A stretch of DNA of 64,000 bases, from the NCBI GenBank assembly GCA_943367595.1, contig CALRJS020000008.1:44171-108170 (forward strand). The letters are read 5' to 3'. The stretch is from MW101C3 sp943367595 (GTDB lineage: Bacteria > Cyanobacteriota > Cyanobacteriia > PCC-6307 > Cyanobiaceae). Shown here one piece after another: positions 1 through 7,836 of the stretch (its first letter is position 1; every line of letters begins with the position of its first letter). The notes under the pieces are model-generated. The model saw only the letters and a list, made by a program, of their open reading frames with translations. It was not told the DNA's origin and searched no databases. Both the position numbers and the translations under genes were made by a program.

Positions 1-68
1 GGGGACAGCGAAGCGGAGGCAGGCAGGCGATGGTTCGCCCATCATCACCGCCCCGTCACGGCCAGGAA

Positions 69-1400
69 TCAGCTCGCCTGGCGCGGGTTCAGCGACTGCC
101 CGGTGAAGCGCACACAGAAACCGGTGGGTTCGCCGGTGAGCAGCGACACGTCACCGCCGTGGGCGCGGGCGACCCGTTGGGCGATCGCCAGGCCCAGGCC
201 GCAGTGCCCGTGGCCGCCGCGGGCCTGATCGAGCCGCTGGAAAGGCAAAAGGGCCTGGGAGCGCTGGCTTTCGGCGATGCCCTTGCCCTGATCCCAGACC
301 TCCAGCTCGAAACCCTGCCGGGGCAAAGGGCGCAGGCGGAGGCGCACCGGCGGCTCGCCGTAGCTCAGCGCATTGTCGATCAGGTTGGCGACGGCCCGGC
401 CCAGGGCGATCGGTTGCACCCAGGCCTGCACGGGGGTCAGGTCGAGCTCGAGCGGGCGACCGTCGTAGCGCGCCGCCAGTTCCGCCAGCAGCTCTTCGAG
501 CGGCACATCCACGGCCAGTTCGCTGCCACCGCCGCCGGCGAACAGCAGGAACTGGCCTGTGATCCGCTCGAGGTCGTCGAGATCCGCCTCCGCTTTGGCC
601 CGCTCGCTGCTGACCAGATCCGGTCCCTTGCCGAGCGACAAGCGCAGCCGCAAGCGAGTGAGCGGGCTCTTGAGGTCGTGGGCGATGCCGGCCAGCATCG
701 TGGCCCGGTCGCGTTCGCTGTTGTCCAGTCGTTCGAGCATGGCGTTGAAGTGCCCCGCCAGCCGGCGCACTTCCGGCGCGCCCCGCTGGGGAAGGCGATC
801 CGGCTGCGTCTCCAGACCGACGCGCCCCAGCGCCCGCTCCAGTTGCCGCAGCGGCCGCTGAACTTCCAGCAGCAGAAACAGGGCGCCCGCCATGATGCTG
901 CCGCTCACCAGCGACAGCGTGACCAGCTGCGGATCGGGCGGCCAACCGAGCTGGGGCCGGATGGCGGCATAGAGCCACACCGGCTCCAGCGGCGAGGCCA
1001 GCTCGATCCACACGCCGCGGTTCTCGCCCTCTGTGGGGACCACCACCGGACAGCGCGGCAGACGGCGGCACAGTTCAAGCTGCAGCTGGGCGGCCTGGCG
1101 ATCGAGCAGGGCATCGCTGGCCTGGCCCTGCCACCAGGGCCGACGCCGGGGCCGGGGTGGTTGCCCCACCCCGAGCTGCAGGCCGCTGAGCTGGGACACC
1201 GTGGAGGGTGGAAAGCGCTCCAGGGCCAGTTCCGAAAGGCGCAGATTCAGGGCCACCTGCGGGCCCATCTGGTCGATCTGGGAGCGGCCGAGGGTGGAGC
1301 CCAGCAACATCTGCAGCAGCAGCAGACTGAGCCCCCAGCCGCCGAGAAAGAAGCCCCCCAGGCGCCAGAGCAGCGCCGCTGAACGCAGGGAGGCCGCCAT
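69..1400 (-). CDS. EnvZ-like sensor histidine kinase
   Basis: Membrane sensor kinase of 443 aa. Two hydrophobic segments (about residues 12-35 and 158-180) enclose a periplasmic loop of about 120 residues. A HAMP-like linker follows, then the dimerisation/phosphoacceptor helix GIAHDLKSPLTRLRLR with His241, the N box NLIDNALSYG, the G1 box DQGKGI and the G2 box GLGLAIAQ. The H box closely resembles that of EnvZ. Its start codon lies 3 bases after the stop of the upstream response regulator, so the two are almost certainly one transcript and a cognate pair. The signal sensed cannot be read from the sequence. Confidence 0.9.
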   Translation of the reverse strand: MAASLRSAALLWRLGGFFLGGWGLSLLLLQMLLGSTLGRSQIDQMGPQVALNLRLSELALERFPPSTVSQLSGLQLGVGQPPRPRRRPWWQGQASDALLDRQAAQLQLELCRRLPRCPVVVPTEGENRGVWIELASPLEPVWLYAAIRPQLGWPPDPQLVTLSLVSGSIMAGALFLLLEVQRPLRQLERALGRVGLETQPDRLPQRGAPEVRRLAGHFNAMLERLDNSERDRATMLAGIAHDLKSPLTRLRLRLSLGKGPDLVSSERAKAEADLDDLERITGQFLLFAGGGGSELAVDVPLEELLAELAARYDGRPLELDLTPVQAWVQPIALGRAVANLIDNALSYGEPPVRLRLRPLPRQGFELEVWDQGKGIAESQRSQALLPFQRLDQARGGHGHCGLGLAIAQRVARAHGGDVSLLTGEPTGFCVRFTGQSLNPRQAS

Positions 1401-1403
1401 GAC

Positions 1404-2129
1404 TCAGCGGCCCCGCGGGGCCCCATCCGGCACAAAGACGTAGCCGTAGCCCCACACCGTCTGCAGGTAGCGGGGGCGGCTGGCATCGGGTTCGATCAGG
1501 CGGCGCACCCGCGACACCTGCACGTCCATGCTGCGGCTGTCGGTGTCGCTGTCCGGACCGCGGGCCAGTTCGATCAGCCGTTCACGCGACAGAGGGCGGT
1601 GGGGATGTTGCACGAAAGCGGCCAGCAGGCTGAATTCCCCGCTGGTGATCGTGACGCTCTTGCCTTCCCGTTCAAGCGTTCGCGCCGAGAGATCCAGCAC
1701 GTTGTCGCCGAATTCCACCAGCTCACCGCCAGCCACCGGGGTGCCGGCCGGCAGGTTGCCGCGGCGCCGCAGCACCGCCTCGATCCGGGCGGTGAGCTCC
1801 CGCGGCAGGAATGGCTTGGCCAGGTAGTCGTCGGCTCCCTGTTCCAGGCCGATGATCCGGTCCACGGCCTCGCCCTTGGCGGTCAGCATCACCACCGGAA
1901 GGTCGTCCTGGTTGTCGCGCAGGCGCCGCAGCAGGGTGAGGCCGTCCTCGCCCGGCAGCATCAGATCAAGCACCACCAGGTCGGGGCGCTGGAACTCAAG
2001 GCGCGCGATCAGCTGGCGGCCATCGTTGAGGCAGCGCACCTCATAACCCTGATCGGTCAGATAGCTGCTGAGCAGCTGGCGAAGTTCGGGGTCGTCATCC
2101 ACCACCCAGATGGTGTGGGCTCGGCTCAT
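1404..2129 (-). CDS. OmpR-family response regulator
   Basis: A 241-aa DNA-binding response regulator. The receiver domain (residues 5-120) has the acidic pair DDD near residue 11, phosphoacceptor Asp55 in VVLDLMLPG, and Lys in YLAKPF. A C-terminal winged-helix Trans_reg_C domain ends with the typical VWGYGYVF. The ATG at 2127-2129 (MSRAHTIW) is chosen because it begins directly at the receiver domain; the open frame runs further upstream but the extra residues do not look like protein. It is followed after 3 bases by the sensor kinase, which makes it the probable partner. It is distinct in sequence from the RpaB type. Confidence 0.9.
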   Translation of the reverse strand: MSRAHTIWVVDDDPELRQLLSSYLTDQGYEVRCLNDGRQLIARLEFQRPDLVVLDLMLPGEDGLTLLRRLRDNQDDLPVVMLTAKGEAVDRIIGLEQGADDYLAKPFLPRELTARIEAVLRRRGNLPAGTPVAGGELVEFGDNVLDLSARTLEREGKSVTITSGEFSLLAAFVQHPHRPLSRERLIELARGPDSDTDSRSMDVQVSRVRRLIEPDASRPRYLQTVWGYGYVFVPDGAPRGR

Positions 2130-2290
2130 GGCTGGGAGAAGTCCCGTTCTGCACCGACTGTATGGAGCCGCGGCCGTGCTGAGGGTGATCGTGCCGGCGC
2201 CGGGCATGTTCAAAGATGACCCACGCCCGCGCTGGTTGGATCCGGTCACGGTTCGGTGAGAAACGACCTCGGCTCGGTCACCCCAAGGCG

Positions 2291-2310
2291 GCACCTTCTC
2301 CATAAGGTGC
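2291..2310 (+). promoter_or_regulatory. Hairpin covering the ribosome-binding site of the EF-hand gene
   Basis: A perfect 7-bp stem (GCACCTT / AAGGTGC) with a 6-base loop lies immediately before the ATG at 2315. The only Shine-Dalgarno-like sequence, AAGG at 2304-2307, is entirely within the 3' arm, so ribosome access would depend on opening the stem. A regulatory role is inference. Confidence 0.4.
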
Positions 2311-2314
2311 TCGC

Positions 2315-2821
2315 ATGCAACGGCCAGGCCCCACAACTGACCCCTCCCCTGCCGTTCCCGACCGCCGCCGACGGTGGCTGCTGGCGGCGGTCGGCGTGGG
2401 CGTGTTGCTGCTTCCAGCCGATGCCGTGCGCGGCCAGGAGGCGTTGCAGTTGCTGCGCTACCAGCAGAAGCTGGAAGCCTGGTTCGAGCGGCTTGACCGC
2501 GACGACGATGGCCGGCTGACGCCGGCGGAAGGGCGGGGGCACCCGTTTCTGGAAATCAATTTCGACCGGCTGGACCGGGGGCGGCGGGGCTACCTGCTGC
2601 CGTCCGATCTGGCGCCGAACCAGCGCCACTTTCTCGGGAACCGGGTGCAGGACACCTTTCGACGCGCCGACAGCAACCGCAACGGCCTGCTGAGCCCTGC
2701 CGAGGCGGAGGCATTCCCCTGGCTGTGGCGGCACTTCACCGCAGCGGATCGCAACCGCGATGGCAGCGTGTCGCTGGAAGAGCTGTGGTGGTTGCGCCGA
2801 TCGCTATCGCCCGGGCATTGA
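2315..2821 (+). CDS. Exported EF-hand calcium-binding protein
   Basis: A 168-aa protein. A basic N-terminus (DRRRR) is followed by a hydrophobic segment at about residues 21-34, which looks like a signal peptide or anchor. Three good EF-hand loops are visible: residues 61-72 (DRDDDGRLTPAE), 119-130 (DSNRNGLLSPAE) and 145-156 (DRNRDGSVSLEE). A degenerate fourth at about 84-98 contains DRLDRGRRGY. The loops have Asp at positions 1, 3 and 5 and Glu at 12, so calcium binding is likely. It is transcribed away from the two-component pair; the 185-base gap between them must hold both promoters. No partner is evident. Confidence 0.75.
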   Translation: MQRPGPTTDPSPAVPDRRRRWLLAAVGVGVLLLPADAVRGQEALQLLRYQQKLEAWFERLDRDDDGRLTPAEGRGHPFLEINFDRLDRGRRGYLLPSDLAPNQRHFLGNRVQDTFRRADSNRNGLLSPAEAEAFPWLWRHFTAADRNRDGSVSLEELWWLRRSLSPGH

Positions 2822-2851
2822 TGGCCGCTGGGCTTGGACGGGGTGCCAGGG

Positions 2852-3298
2852 TCACTGGGGCGGGCGTGTGGGCGGGCGGATGGTGGTGAGCCTGGCCATG
2901 GCCCGGCCCATGAGCGGCGAAAGTCGCAGGCTGTTGCCCACCCCCGGAACCAGCAGGCGCACCAGCCGGAACAGCCCGTTGCCCACCAGCCACAGTGCGC
3001 CGACGGCCAGCGCCACCACCACCAGCAAGCCCAGCAGCTGGGCCAGTCCGGCGAGCAGCTGCAGCAGGCCCAGGCCGATCTGGCCGAGGCCGGCAAGCAC
3101 CGCACTGATCACCTTGCTCACCAGCAGCAGCGAATCCAGCCGCGCGGGCAGCTGCAGCAGCGCCACGAGCAACCCCAGCCCGATCGCCGCGTTGAGCAGA
3201 GCGAGCAGACACTCGCGCCAGGGAGACCGGGTGCGTCGCTTGCGAAACACCTTGCGAACCGTCTTGGGGGTGAACCCGGCGTCGGGTTTGCGGTTCAT
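2852..3298 (-). CDS. Small integral membrane protein, unknown function
   Basis: A 148-aa protein with a basic N-terminus (MNRKPDAG, then RKVFRKRRTR) and a long leucine-rich stretch that fits two or three membrane helices (about residues 30-110), ending in a basic, proline-rich tail. I chose the ATG at 3296-3298 because it begins just before the basic segment and lies 10 bases after the upstream gene, as expected in an operon; an alternative start at 3358 would overlap that gene. No family recognised. Confidence 0.6.
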   Translation of the reverse strand: MNRKPDAGFTPKTVRKVFRKRRTRSPWRECLLALLNAAIGLGLLVALLQLPARLDSLLLVSKVISAVLAGLGQIGLGLLQLLAGLAQLLGLLVVVALAVGALWLVGNGLFRLVRLLVPGVGNSLRLSPLMGRAMARLTTIRPPTRPPQ

Positions 3299-3308
3299 CG
3301 CCACAGGC

Positions 3309-3554
3309 TCAGGTGTCGAAGGAGTAACCGGCGCCTCGCATCCAGCGCTCGAACTCAATCAACACCAACTCGTTCGGACAATCCACCAGGCTGAGCCCTT
3401 CCACGGTGCAGTCGCCCTGGCCGCCGTGGTGCAGCGACAGGTGGAAATCCTTGCCGCTGAGGCCGCACACTTCCGGATCGCTACGCACCACCACATCCAG
3501 GGAGGCTCCCAGGCGAATCACGCGGCGCCGCAATTCCGACCAGCTCTTTGTCAT
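3309..3554 (-). CDS. Conserved cyanobacterial hypothetical protein (81 aa)
   Basis: A compact 81-aa acidic protein (MTKSWSELRRRVIRLG...YSFDT) with no signal peptide or membrane segment. It reads like a folded domain, with alternating hydrophobic strands and a Trp-rich end (EFERWMRGAGYSF). The following gene begins 10 bases downstream, so the pair is probably co-transcribed. Function unknown. Confidence 0.6.
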   Translation of the reverse strand: MTKSWSELRRRVIRLGASLDVVVRSDPEVCGLSGKDFHLSLHHGGQGDCTVEGLSLVDCPNELVLIEFERWMRGAGYSFDT

Positions 3555-3727
3555 CGGGCAGTGTTCAAGGCTCGGTTCTTTGCTTCAACGGATGGGATCC
3601 TGCCGGCGGAGTGGGCCAGTTCCGGCCATGGGCCCAAGCCGTCTGCCCATGTGCCGTTGATCAGACTTTGAAAGAGTAGTGGGTGTTCCGGTGCCCAGGT
3701 GTGGGGATCGCAACGCCAGGCGCCGGT

Positions 3728-4363
3728 TCAGGGGGCGGTTGGGGCCGCCGGGGTCGCCGGCGCACTGGTGGAGGCTGGTCGGGTCTCGCCCCCTGGGGCG
3801 ACCGGCTTGGGCAACGGCACCAGCAGACTGAGCGAGGAGGTGACCACCAGGGCCGCCAACCCGGCCGCCGGGGAGAGCAACCGTCGCCGCAGCGGCACCC
3901 GCTCGAGAATTTCGCGGCGTTGCAGCGGCAGCTCGGTGGGAATCACGAAGCCGAGCTGCACCCGTGGATCGAGCCGCAGCTGGTCGAGGCAGCGCACCAG
4001 ATCCGCCAGCTCGGCGTCGTCGAAGTCGAGTTCGAGGGGCGGCGTGTCCGGCTGGCTGCTGAAGAGCCGCAGGCGGTGCCGGCTCTGTTGTCCAGAGCCG
4101 AGGGGCTCGATCTGCACCGGTGAGCCTTCGTCACCGAAGCGGCGCGGCACCCCGCTCACGAGGTGGCGGGCGTAGGGCAGCACCACGCTGAGCAGGGCCT
4201 CGAGGTGGTTGCGTTTTCCCTCCAGGGACGGGCGCCCGATCAGGTCGAGTTCCCAGCCCGTCAGTATCCCGATCGTGTCGCCGGTCTGGGAGGCGGACAG
4301 ATCGGGAAGGCCGTCAAGGCGCAGGCGGCAGCTGGCCTGCTCGTAGCGGTAGCTCTGTTTCAT
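3728..4363 (-). CDS. DUF4335-type protein
   Basis: A 211-aa protein starting MKQSYRYEQASCRLRLDGLPDLS, followed by an acidic central domain and one hydrophobic segment near the C-terminus (about residues 163-183), then a Pro/Ala/Thr-rich tail. The opening matches my memory of the cyanobacterial DUF4335 family, whose gene regularly sits beside DUF3038. Its start overlaps the end of the DUF3038 gene by 4 bases, implying translational coupling. A membrane-anchored protein is inferred; function unknown. Confidence 0.75.
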   Translation of the reverse strand: MKQSYRYEQASCRLRLDGLPDLSASQTGDTIGILTGWELDLIGRPSLEGKRNHLEALLSVVLPYARHLVSGVPRRFGDEGSPVQIEPLGSGQQSRHRLRLFSSQPDTPPLELDFDDAELADLVRCLDQLRLDPRVQLGFVIPTELPLQRREILERVPLRRRLLSPAAGLAALVVTSSLSLLVPLPKPVAPGGETRPASTSAPATPAAPTAP

Positions 4364-4905
4364 GCGGCGGCATCCATGAGGCTGGCCTTGAGACGGTCGA
4401 ATCCCCCGACGCCGGCACCGAGGGCCAGACTCTGCACAAGCTGAAGCCGGCGACGGGCACCCTCCTCAGGGTCGAGCAGCCTCTGCACCCCACCGCGGCG
4501 GGGGTTCAGCCGTTCCCGCACCAGCTCCTCCAGGCGCTGCCGGAACAATTCCCAGCGCTGGACGCTCACCACCTCCGGCTCCGACGATGACAGCAGCTGG
4601 CGGAGCATCGGATAGATGCGCTCGGCGAGGGAGCACAACACCGAGATCAGCGCGTCGGTTTCGGTTTCGCTCAATTCGCCCCGGCGGCAGGCCAGGCGCA
4701 GTGGGTTGTAGCAACGCCGCTTCCACAGCTCCACCCGGTTGGGGAAGAGGTCGCCGAAGCCCAGCTGGCGGGCCATGAACACCATCGCTTCGCCCCCGTT
4801 GAGATCGAGGGCTTCCACGCTCAGCAGCATCAGATCCAGCCGTTCCAGGCCGCGCCGGTTGAGCCGGCTGGGGGATCGGGATTCGGTCAGGGTTGCATCG
4901 GCCAT
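4360..4905 (-). CDS. DUF3038 protein
   Basis: A 181-aa, mostly alpha-helical protein with charged helices (LDLMLLSVEALDLNGGEAM, then LGFGDLFPNRVELWKRR) typical of the cyanobacterial DUF3038 family. It has no signal peptide or transmembrane segment. It shares a 4-base overlap with the downstream DUF4335 gene; the pairing is conserved in cyanobacteria, which suggests a two-part complex of unknown role. It is divergent from apt, with only 48 bases between starts. Confidence 0.75.
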   Translation of the reverse strand: MADATLTESRSPSRLNRRGLERLDLMLLSVEALDLNGGEAMVFMARQLGFGDLFPNRVELWKRRCYNPLRLACRRGELSETETDALISVLCSLAERIYPMLRQLLSSSEPEVVSVQRWELFRQRLEELVRERLNPRRGGVQRLLDPEEGARRRLQLVQSLALGAGVGGFDRLKASLMDAAA

Positions 4906-4953
4906 GGCTGCGATGATGCCAGCGCCTGAGCCGATCCGTCATCCGCCCCCGCC

Positions 4954-5511
4954 ATGGCCGCCCTCTCTCCTTCGCTCGAAAGGGCACAGCCGCCCGATCT
5001 GCGCCAGCTGGTGCGGGACATTCCCGACTTCCCCAAGCCCGGCATCCTGTTCCGGGATCTCACCCCGTTGATGCGTGATCCGCTTGGCTGGCAGGAGGTG
5101 ATGCGCCAGCTCAGTGAGGTGTGCGAGCGGTTGCAGCCCGATCTGATCGTGGGGATCGAATCCCGCGGCTTCATCGTGGGCACCGCCCTCGCCACCGTGG
5201 TGGAGCTGGGCTTCGTGCCGGTGCGCAAACCCGGCAAGCTGCCGGGCCAGGTGCGTGGCGTGGATTACGCGCTGGAGTACGGCACCGATCGCCTGGAGAT
5301 CCAGCACGATGCCCTCGCCGATGGCGCCCGCGTGCTGATCGTCGACGACCTGCTCGCCACCGGTGGCACCGCGGCCGCCTGTGCTCAGTTGGTGGAGGAG
5401 GCCGGTGGGGCGCTCTGCGGCTTCGGGTTCGTGGCCGAGCTGGCTGGCCTGGAGGGCCGCCGGCGGCTGCCCGATGGGCATCCGGTGGAGTCGCTGATCA
5501 TCTACAGCTGA
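4954..5511 (+). CDS. apt: Adenine phosphoribosyltransferase
   Basis: Converts adenine and PRPP to AMP in purine salvage. The 185-aa protein has the family opening RDIPDFPKPGILFRDLTPL, the segment GIESRGFIVG, and the PRPP-binding loop VLIVDDLLATGGTA (about residues 128-141). The C-terminus LEGRRRLPDGHPVESLIIY is also typical. Length is normal plus about 15 N-terminal residues. The ATG at 4954 gives a complete protein; no strong Shine-Dalgarno sequence precedes it. A repeat-filled gap follows directly after the stop codon. Confidence 0.95.
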   Translation: MAALSPSLERAQPPDLRQLVRDIPDFPKPGILFRDLTPLMRDPLGWQEVMRQLSEVCERLQPDLIVGIESRGFIVGTALATVVELGFVPVRKPGKLPGQVRGVDYALEYGTDRLEIQHDALADGARVLIVDDLLATGGTAAACAQLVEEAGGALCGFGFVAELAGLEGRRRLPDGHPVESLIIYS

Positions 5512-5513
5512 AC

Positions 5514-5795
5514 CACGGCGGCAGGGCGCAGCACGGCGGCAAGTGGCGGCACGGCGTTTGGGCCCAGCGTGGCGGTAGTAGGGGCGGTAGTTCTGCGGTC
5601 CGCATCGGCAGCTCTGCCCCAGAAACCAGGACCAGAAGCCTGAACCTGCAGCAGCAGCCTGGGCCAGCAGCCAGCAGCCAGCAGCCAGCAGCCGCCACCC
5701 GCCGCAGCCAGCAGCATGAACCAGCAGCAGCAGCCTGAATCAGCAGCCAGCAGCAGGAGCCTGAATCAGCAGCCTGAACCAGAAGCCAGCACCGG
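5514..5795. repeat. Degenerate tandem arrays (18-, 7- and about 13-base units) filling the gap after apt
   Basis: Three consecutive 18-base units begin CACGGCGGCA or CACGGCG at 5514, 5532 and 5550, with a decayed fourth. Four exact 7-base copies of CCAGCAG lie at 5664-5691. From about 5715 to 5795 the motif AGCCTGAAYCAGCAG recurs with 12-14 base spacing. The gap between apt (ends 5511) and the DUF2949 gene (ends 5845) holds no convincing gene; short open frames here encode only Gln/Ala/Ser runs. Confidence 0.7.
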
Positions 5796-5844
5796 CAGCC
5801 GGCGCTGATTTCAAGCCTGCGTGCCAGCCGGGTGTGAACCGCCC

Positions 5845-6057
5845 TCAGGCCTGGCTGTCCTGCCAGCCGAGCACCTGATCGAGCTGCTCCAGGCTGATCA
5901 GCCCGAAGCGCCAGAGAATCACCGGCAGCGGCGCCTGCTCCAGCTGCGCCTGCTTGACGCCCAGGGCCAGGGCGTTTTCGCTCAGACCCAGCTCCCGGCG
6001 CAGATAACGCACCAGCGCGGACGACGGCACCGGTTGGGGGGAGGTGCTGTTCACCAT
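5845..6057 (-). CDS. DUF2949 protein
   Basis: A 70-aa protein (MVNSTSPQ...) with the pattern LVRYLRRELGLSENALALG...PVILWRFGLISLEQLDQVLGW, which matches the cyanobacterial DUF2949 family. It is probably a small soluble helical protein. An in-frame ATG at 6075 would add six residues; I chose the later start because the family begins close to the conserved core. It lies downstream of the monooxygenase on the same strand, 34 bases away. Confidence 0.75.
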   Translation of the reverse strand: MVNSTSPQPVPSSALVRYLRRELGLSENALALGVKQAQLEQAPLPVILWRFGLISLEQLDQVLGWQDSQA

Positions 6058-6091
6058 GGCCCGGAAGGGAAGCACCGGCTGGAGTTCGCCA

Positions 6092-7330
6092 TCACTCTGA
6101 CCAGCGCGTCAGCAGCTGGCAAGGACCGAGGGTCATGCTCCGCAGACTCAGGCGCCGCAGCAACGGCAGCCGGCCCAGCAGGCCCAGGCCGAGCTGGCGC
6201 ACGCTGCGCTGTGGCCATTGACGGTTCGAGAACAGCCGCACCAGGGCGTCGGTGGCCAGCAGGGTGAGCAGCACATCGGGCCAGCGGCGACGGCCGTAGG
6301 CCGTCGGCAGACGGCTGAGGCGCAGCCTGCCGCGGGCGGTGCGGGCCGCCAGTTTGTGCAGCACGGCCACATCTCGCCAGCAGAGGTTGAGGCCCTGCCC
6401 CCCCACCGGGTGGCAGCGGTGCATGGTCTCGCCCACCAGCACGGTGTTGCCGCGGTGAAAGCCTCCGCTCAGCTCCAGGGCGGCGGGGAATGCCCGCGGC
6501 TCATCCAGGAGAGCGTCGGCTTGCAGGCCATCGGGCAGGGCGCCGGCCAGCCGGTCAAGAAAGGCCACGGGGTCGAGGCTTTCCAGCCGCCGCATGCGCT
6601 GAGCGGGGCCGCTCCACACGAGCTGGAAGCGATCGTCGCCCAGGGGCAGCACGGCGAAGGGGCCCTCGGCGCGGAACAGCTCCCAGGCCTGATCGCTGGC
6701 GGAGCCGCGCAGGCGCACCTGCACGCTCAGACACGATTGGCTGTAGGGAAGGCGCCAGTGGGCCAGGCCCAGGCCCTGGCGGGTGGAGGAGGCGGCGCCT
6801 TCGGCTGCCACCAGCAGATCCACCGGTGTCTGGCTGCCGGGATTGCCGAGCGCCAGTTGAACGCGCCCATCGCCTTCCAGCCGCCTGAGCAGCAACTCCA
6901 TCAGGGGCGTGTGGCGCACCACCCAGCCCACCGCGTCGCCGTTGGGGGCCGAACCGGTGGACGCCTCGGCGCTGGAGGGTGCCGCTGCCCGGCGGCCGAG
7001 ATCGCGGGCGGTGAAGGGCACCTGCAGGCCCAGCTCGAGGTCGTGGAGTTCCAGGGCTCGGAACGGCGCCAGCGCCGGAGCGAGCTCCTCCCACAGCTGC
7101 AGGCGTTCCAGCAGTCGGCGGCTGGAATGGGTGAGCGCGTAGGCGCGGTTTCGGGCCAGCAGCTGGCTGGCGGTGAGCGGATCCTCCAGCTCCACCTGCC
7201 AGCCGGCGTCGGCCAGGGCCAGGGCGGCCAGGGCTCCGGTGGGACCGGCGCCGCGGACCCGGGCCTGCAGCGCGCTGGTCAGCAGCTCGCTGGTCAGATG
7301 GTTGGAATGCCTGTCCAGAGAATCGCCCAT
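6092..7330 (-). CDS. UbiH/Coq6-family FAD-dependent monooxygenase
   Basis: A 412-aa flavoprotein hydroxylase. The N-terminal Rossmann motif is RGAGPTGALAALALADAG, followed by RNRAYALTHSSRRLLE as in UbiH/UbiF, and the second FAD motif LVGETMHRCHPVGGQGLNLCWRDV near residue 305. The family hydroxylates quinone rings or carotenoid-like substrates; in cyanobacteria a role in plastoquinone synthesis is plausible but inferred. The ATG at 7328-7330 touches the U-tract of the upstream gene's terminator and has no Shine-Dalgarno sequence, so initiation is unusual or the start is misjudged. Confidence 0.85.
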   Translation of the reverse strand: MGDSLDRHSNHLTSELLTSALQARVRGAGPTGALAALALADAGWQVELEDPLTASQLLARNRAYALTHSSRRLLERLQLWEELAPALAPFRALELHDLELGLQVPFTARDLGRRAAAPSSAEASTGSAPNGDAVGWVVRHTPLMELLLRRLEGDGRVQLALGNPGSQTPVDLLVAAEGAASSTRQGLGLAHWRLPYSQSCLSVQVRLRGSASDQAWELFRAEGPFAVLPLGDDRFQLVWSGPAQRMRRLESLDPVAFLDRLAGALPDGLQADALLDEPRAFPAALELSGGFHRGNTVLVGETMHRCHPVGGQGLNLCWRDVAVLHKLAARTARGRLRLSRLPTAYGRRRWPDVLLTLLATDALVRLFSNRQWPQRSVRQLGLGLLGRLPLLRRLSLRSMTLGPCQLLTRWSE

Positions 7331-7331
7331 G

Positions 7332-7362
7332 AAAAAAGCCGCAGCAGGATTCTGCTGCGGCT
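7332..7362 (-). terminator. Rho-independent terminator of the HLIP gene
   Basis: On the minus strand an 11-bp perfect stem (AGCCGCAGCAG / CTGCTGCGGCT), with loop sequence AATC, is followed by a run of T. It lies 50 bases after the stop of the high-light-inducible gene. The T run ends 1 base before the next ATG. Confidence 0.85.
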
Positions 7363-7412
7363 GGTTGAGGGGGCGTGGCCGGTGATCCCCACCGGCCCGT
7401 GCGGGCCGGCGA

Positions 7413-7685
7413 TCAGCCGATGCCGAGCAGACCGCGAGTGAAGGCCTCACCGCCGAGGGCGAATTCTGTGGCGAGCAGGGCGACGAAACCGAGCATGGCC
7501 ATGCGGCCGTTGAGCTTCTCGGCGCGCTCATGGAAGCCCCAGCCGCTCTCGGCGCTCACCACTTCCATGCGGGGCTCGGTGGCAAAGGCATTGAGGCGGC
7601 CGCCGTCTTCGGTGGTGACGGTGGCGCCGCGGATGGTGGCGCGCTCAGTGGCGGAGACGGGGGCGGTGGTGGTGGCCTGGGCCAT
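7413..7685 (-). CDS. High-light-inducible protein (chlorophyll a/b-binding family)
   Basis: A 90-aa single-helix protein. The C-terminal half carries the chlorophyll-binding helix GFHERAEKLNGRMAMLGFVA, with the conserved Glu, Asn, Arg and AMLG residues, continuing LLATEFALGGEAFTRGLLG. HLIPs bind chlorophyll and carotenoid and protect photosystems and nascent chlorophyll proteins in the thylakoid. The ATG at 7683-7685 (MAQATTT) has a Shine-Dalgarno AGGAG about 4 bases upstream; the longer open frame is rejected. A strong terminator follows. The N-terminal extension of about 40 residues is longer than in minimal HLIPs. Confidence 0.9.
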   Translation of the reverse strand: MAQATTTAPVSATERATIRGATVTTEDGGRLNAFATEPRMEVVSAESGWGFHERAEKLNGRMAMLGFVALLATEFALGGEAFTRGLLGIG

Positions 7686-7836
7686 GGGGCTCCTTGGTGT
7701 TGATGGGATCAATGTAACAGAATATTGCGCAACGTAAACGGATGTCGCGAGCGCTTGGGCGCATGCACCCAGTCCAAGCACCCCGGTGGAGGCGACCCGG
7801 TGCCTGCGCGGCCACGGCGCTGGCTGCCGGCGGGCT

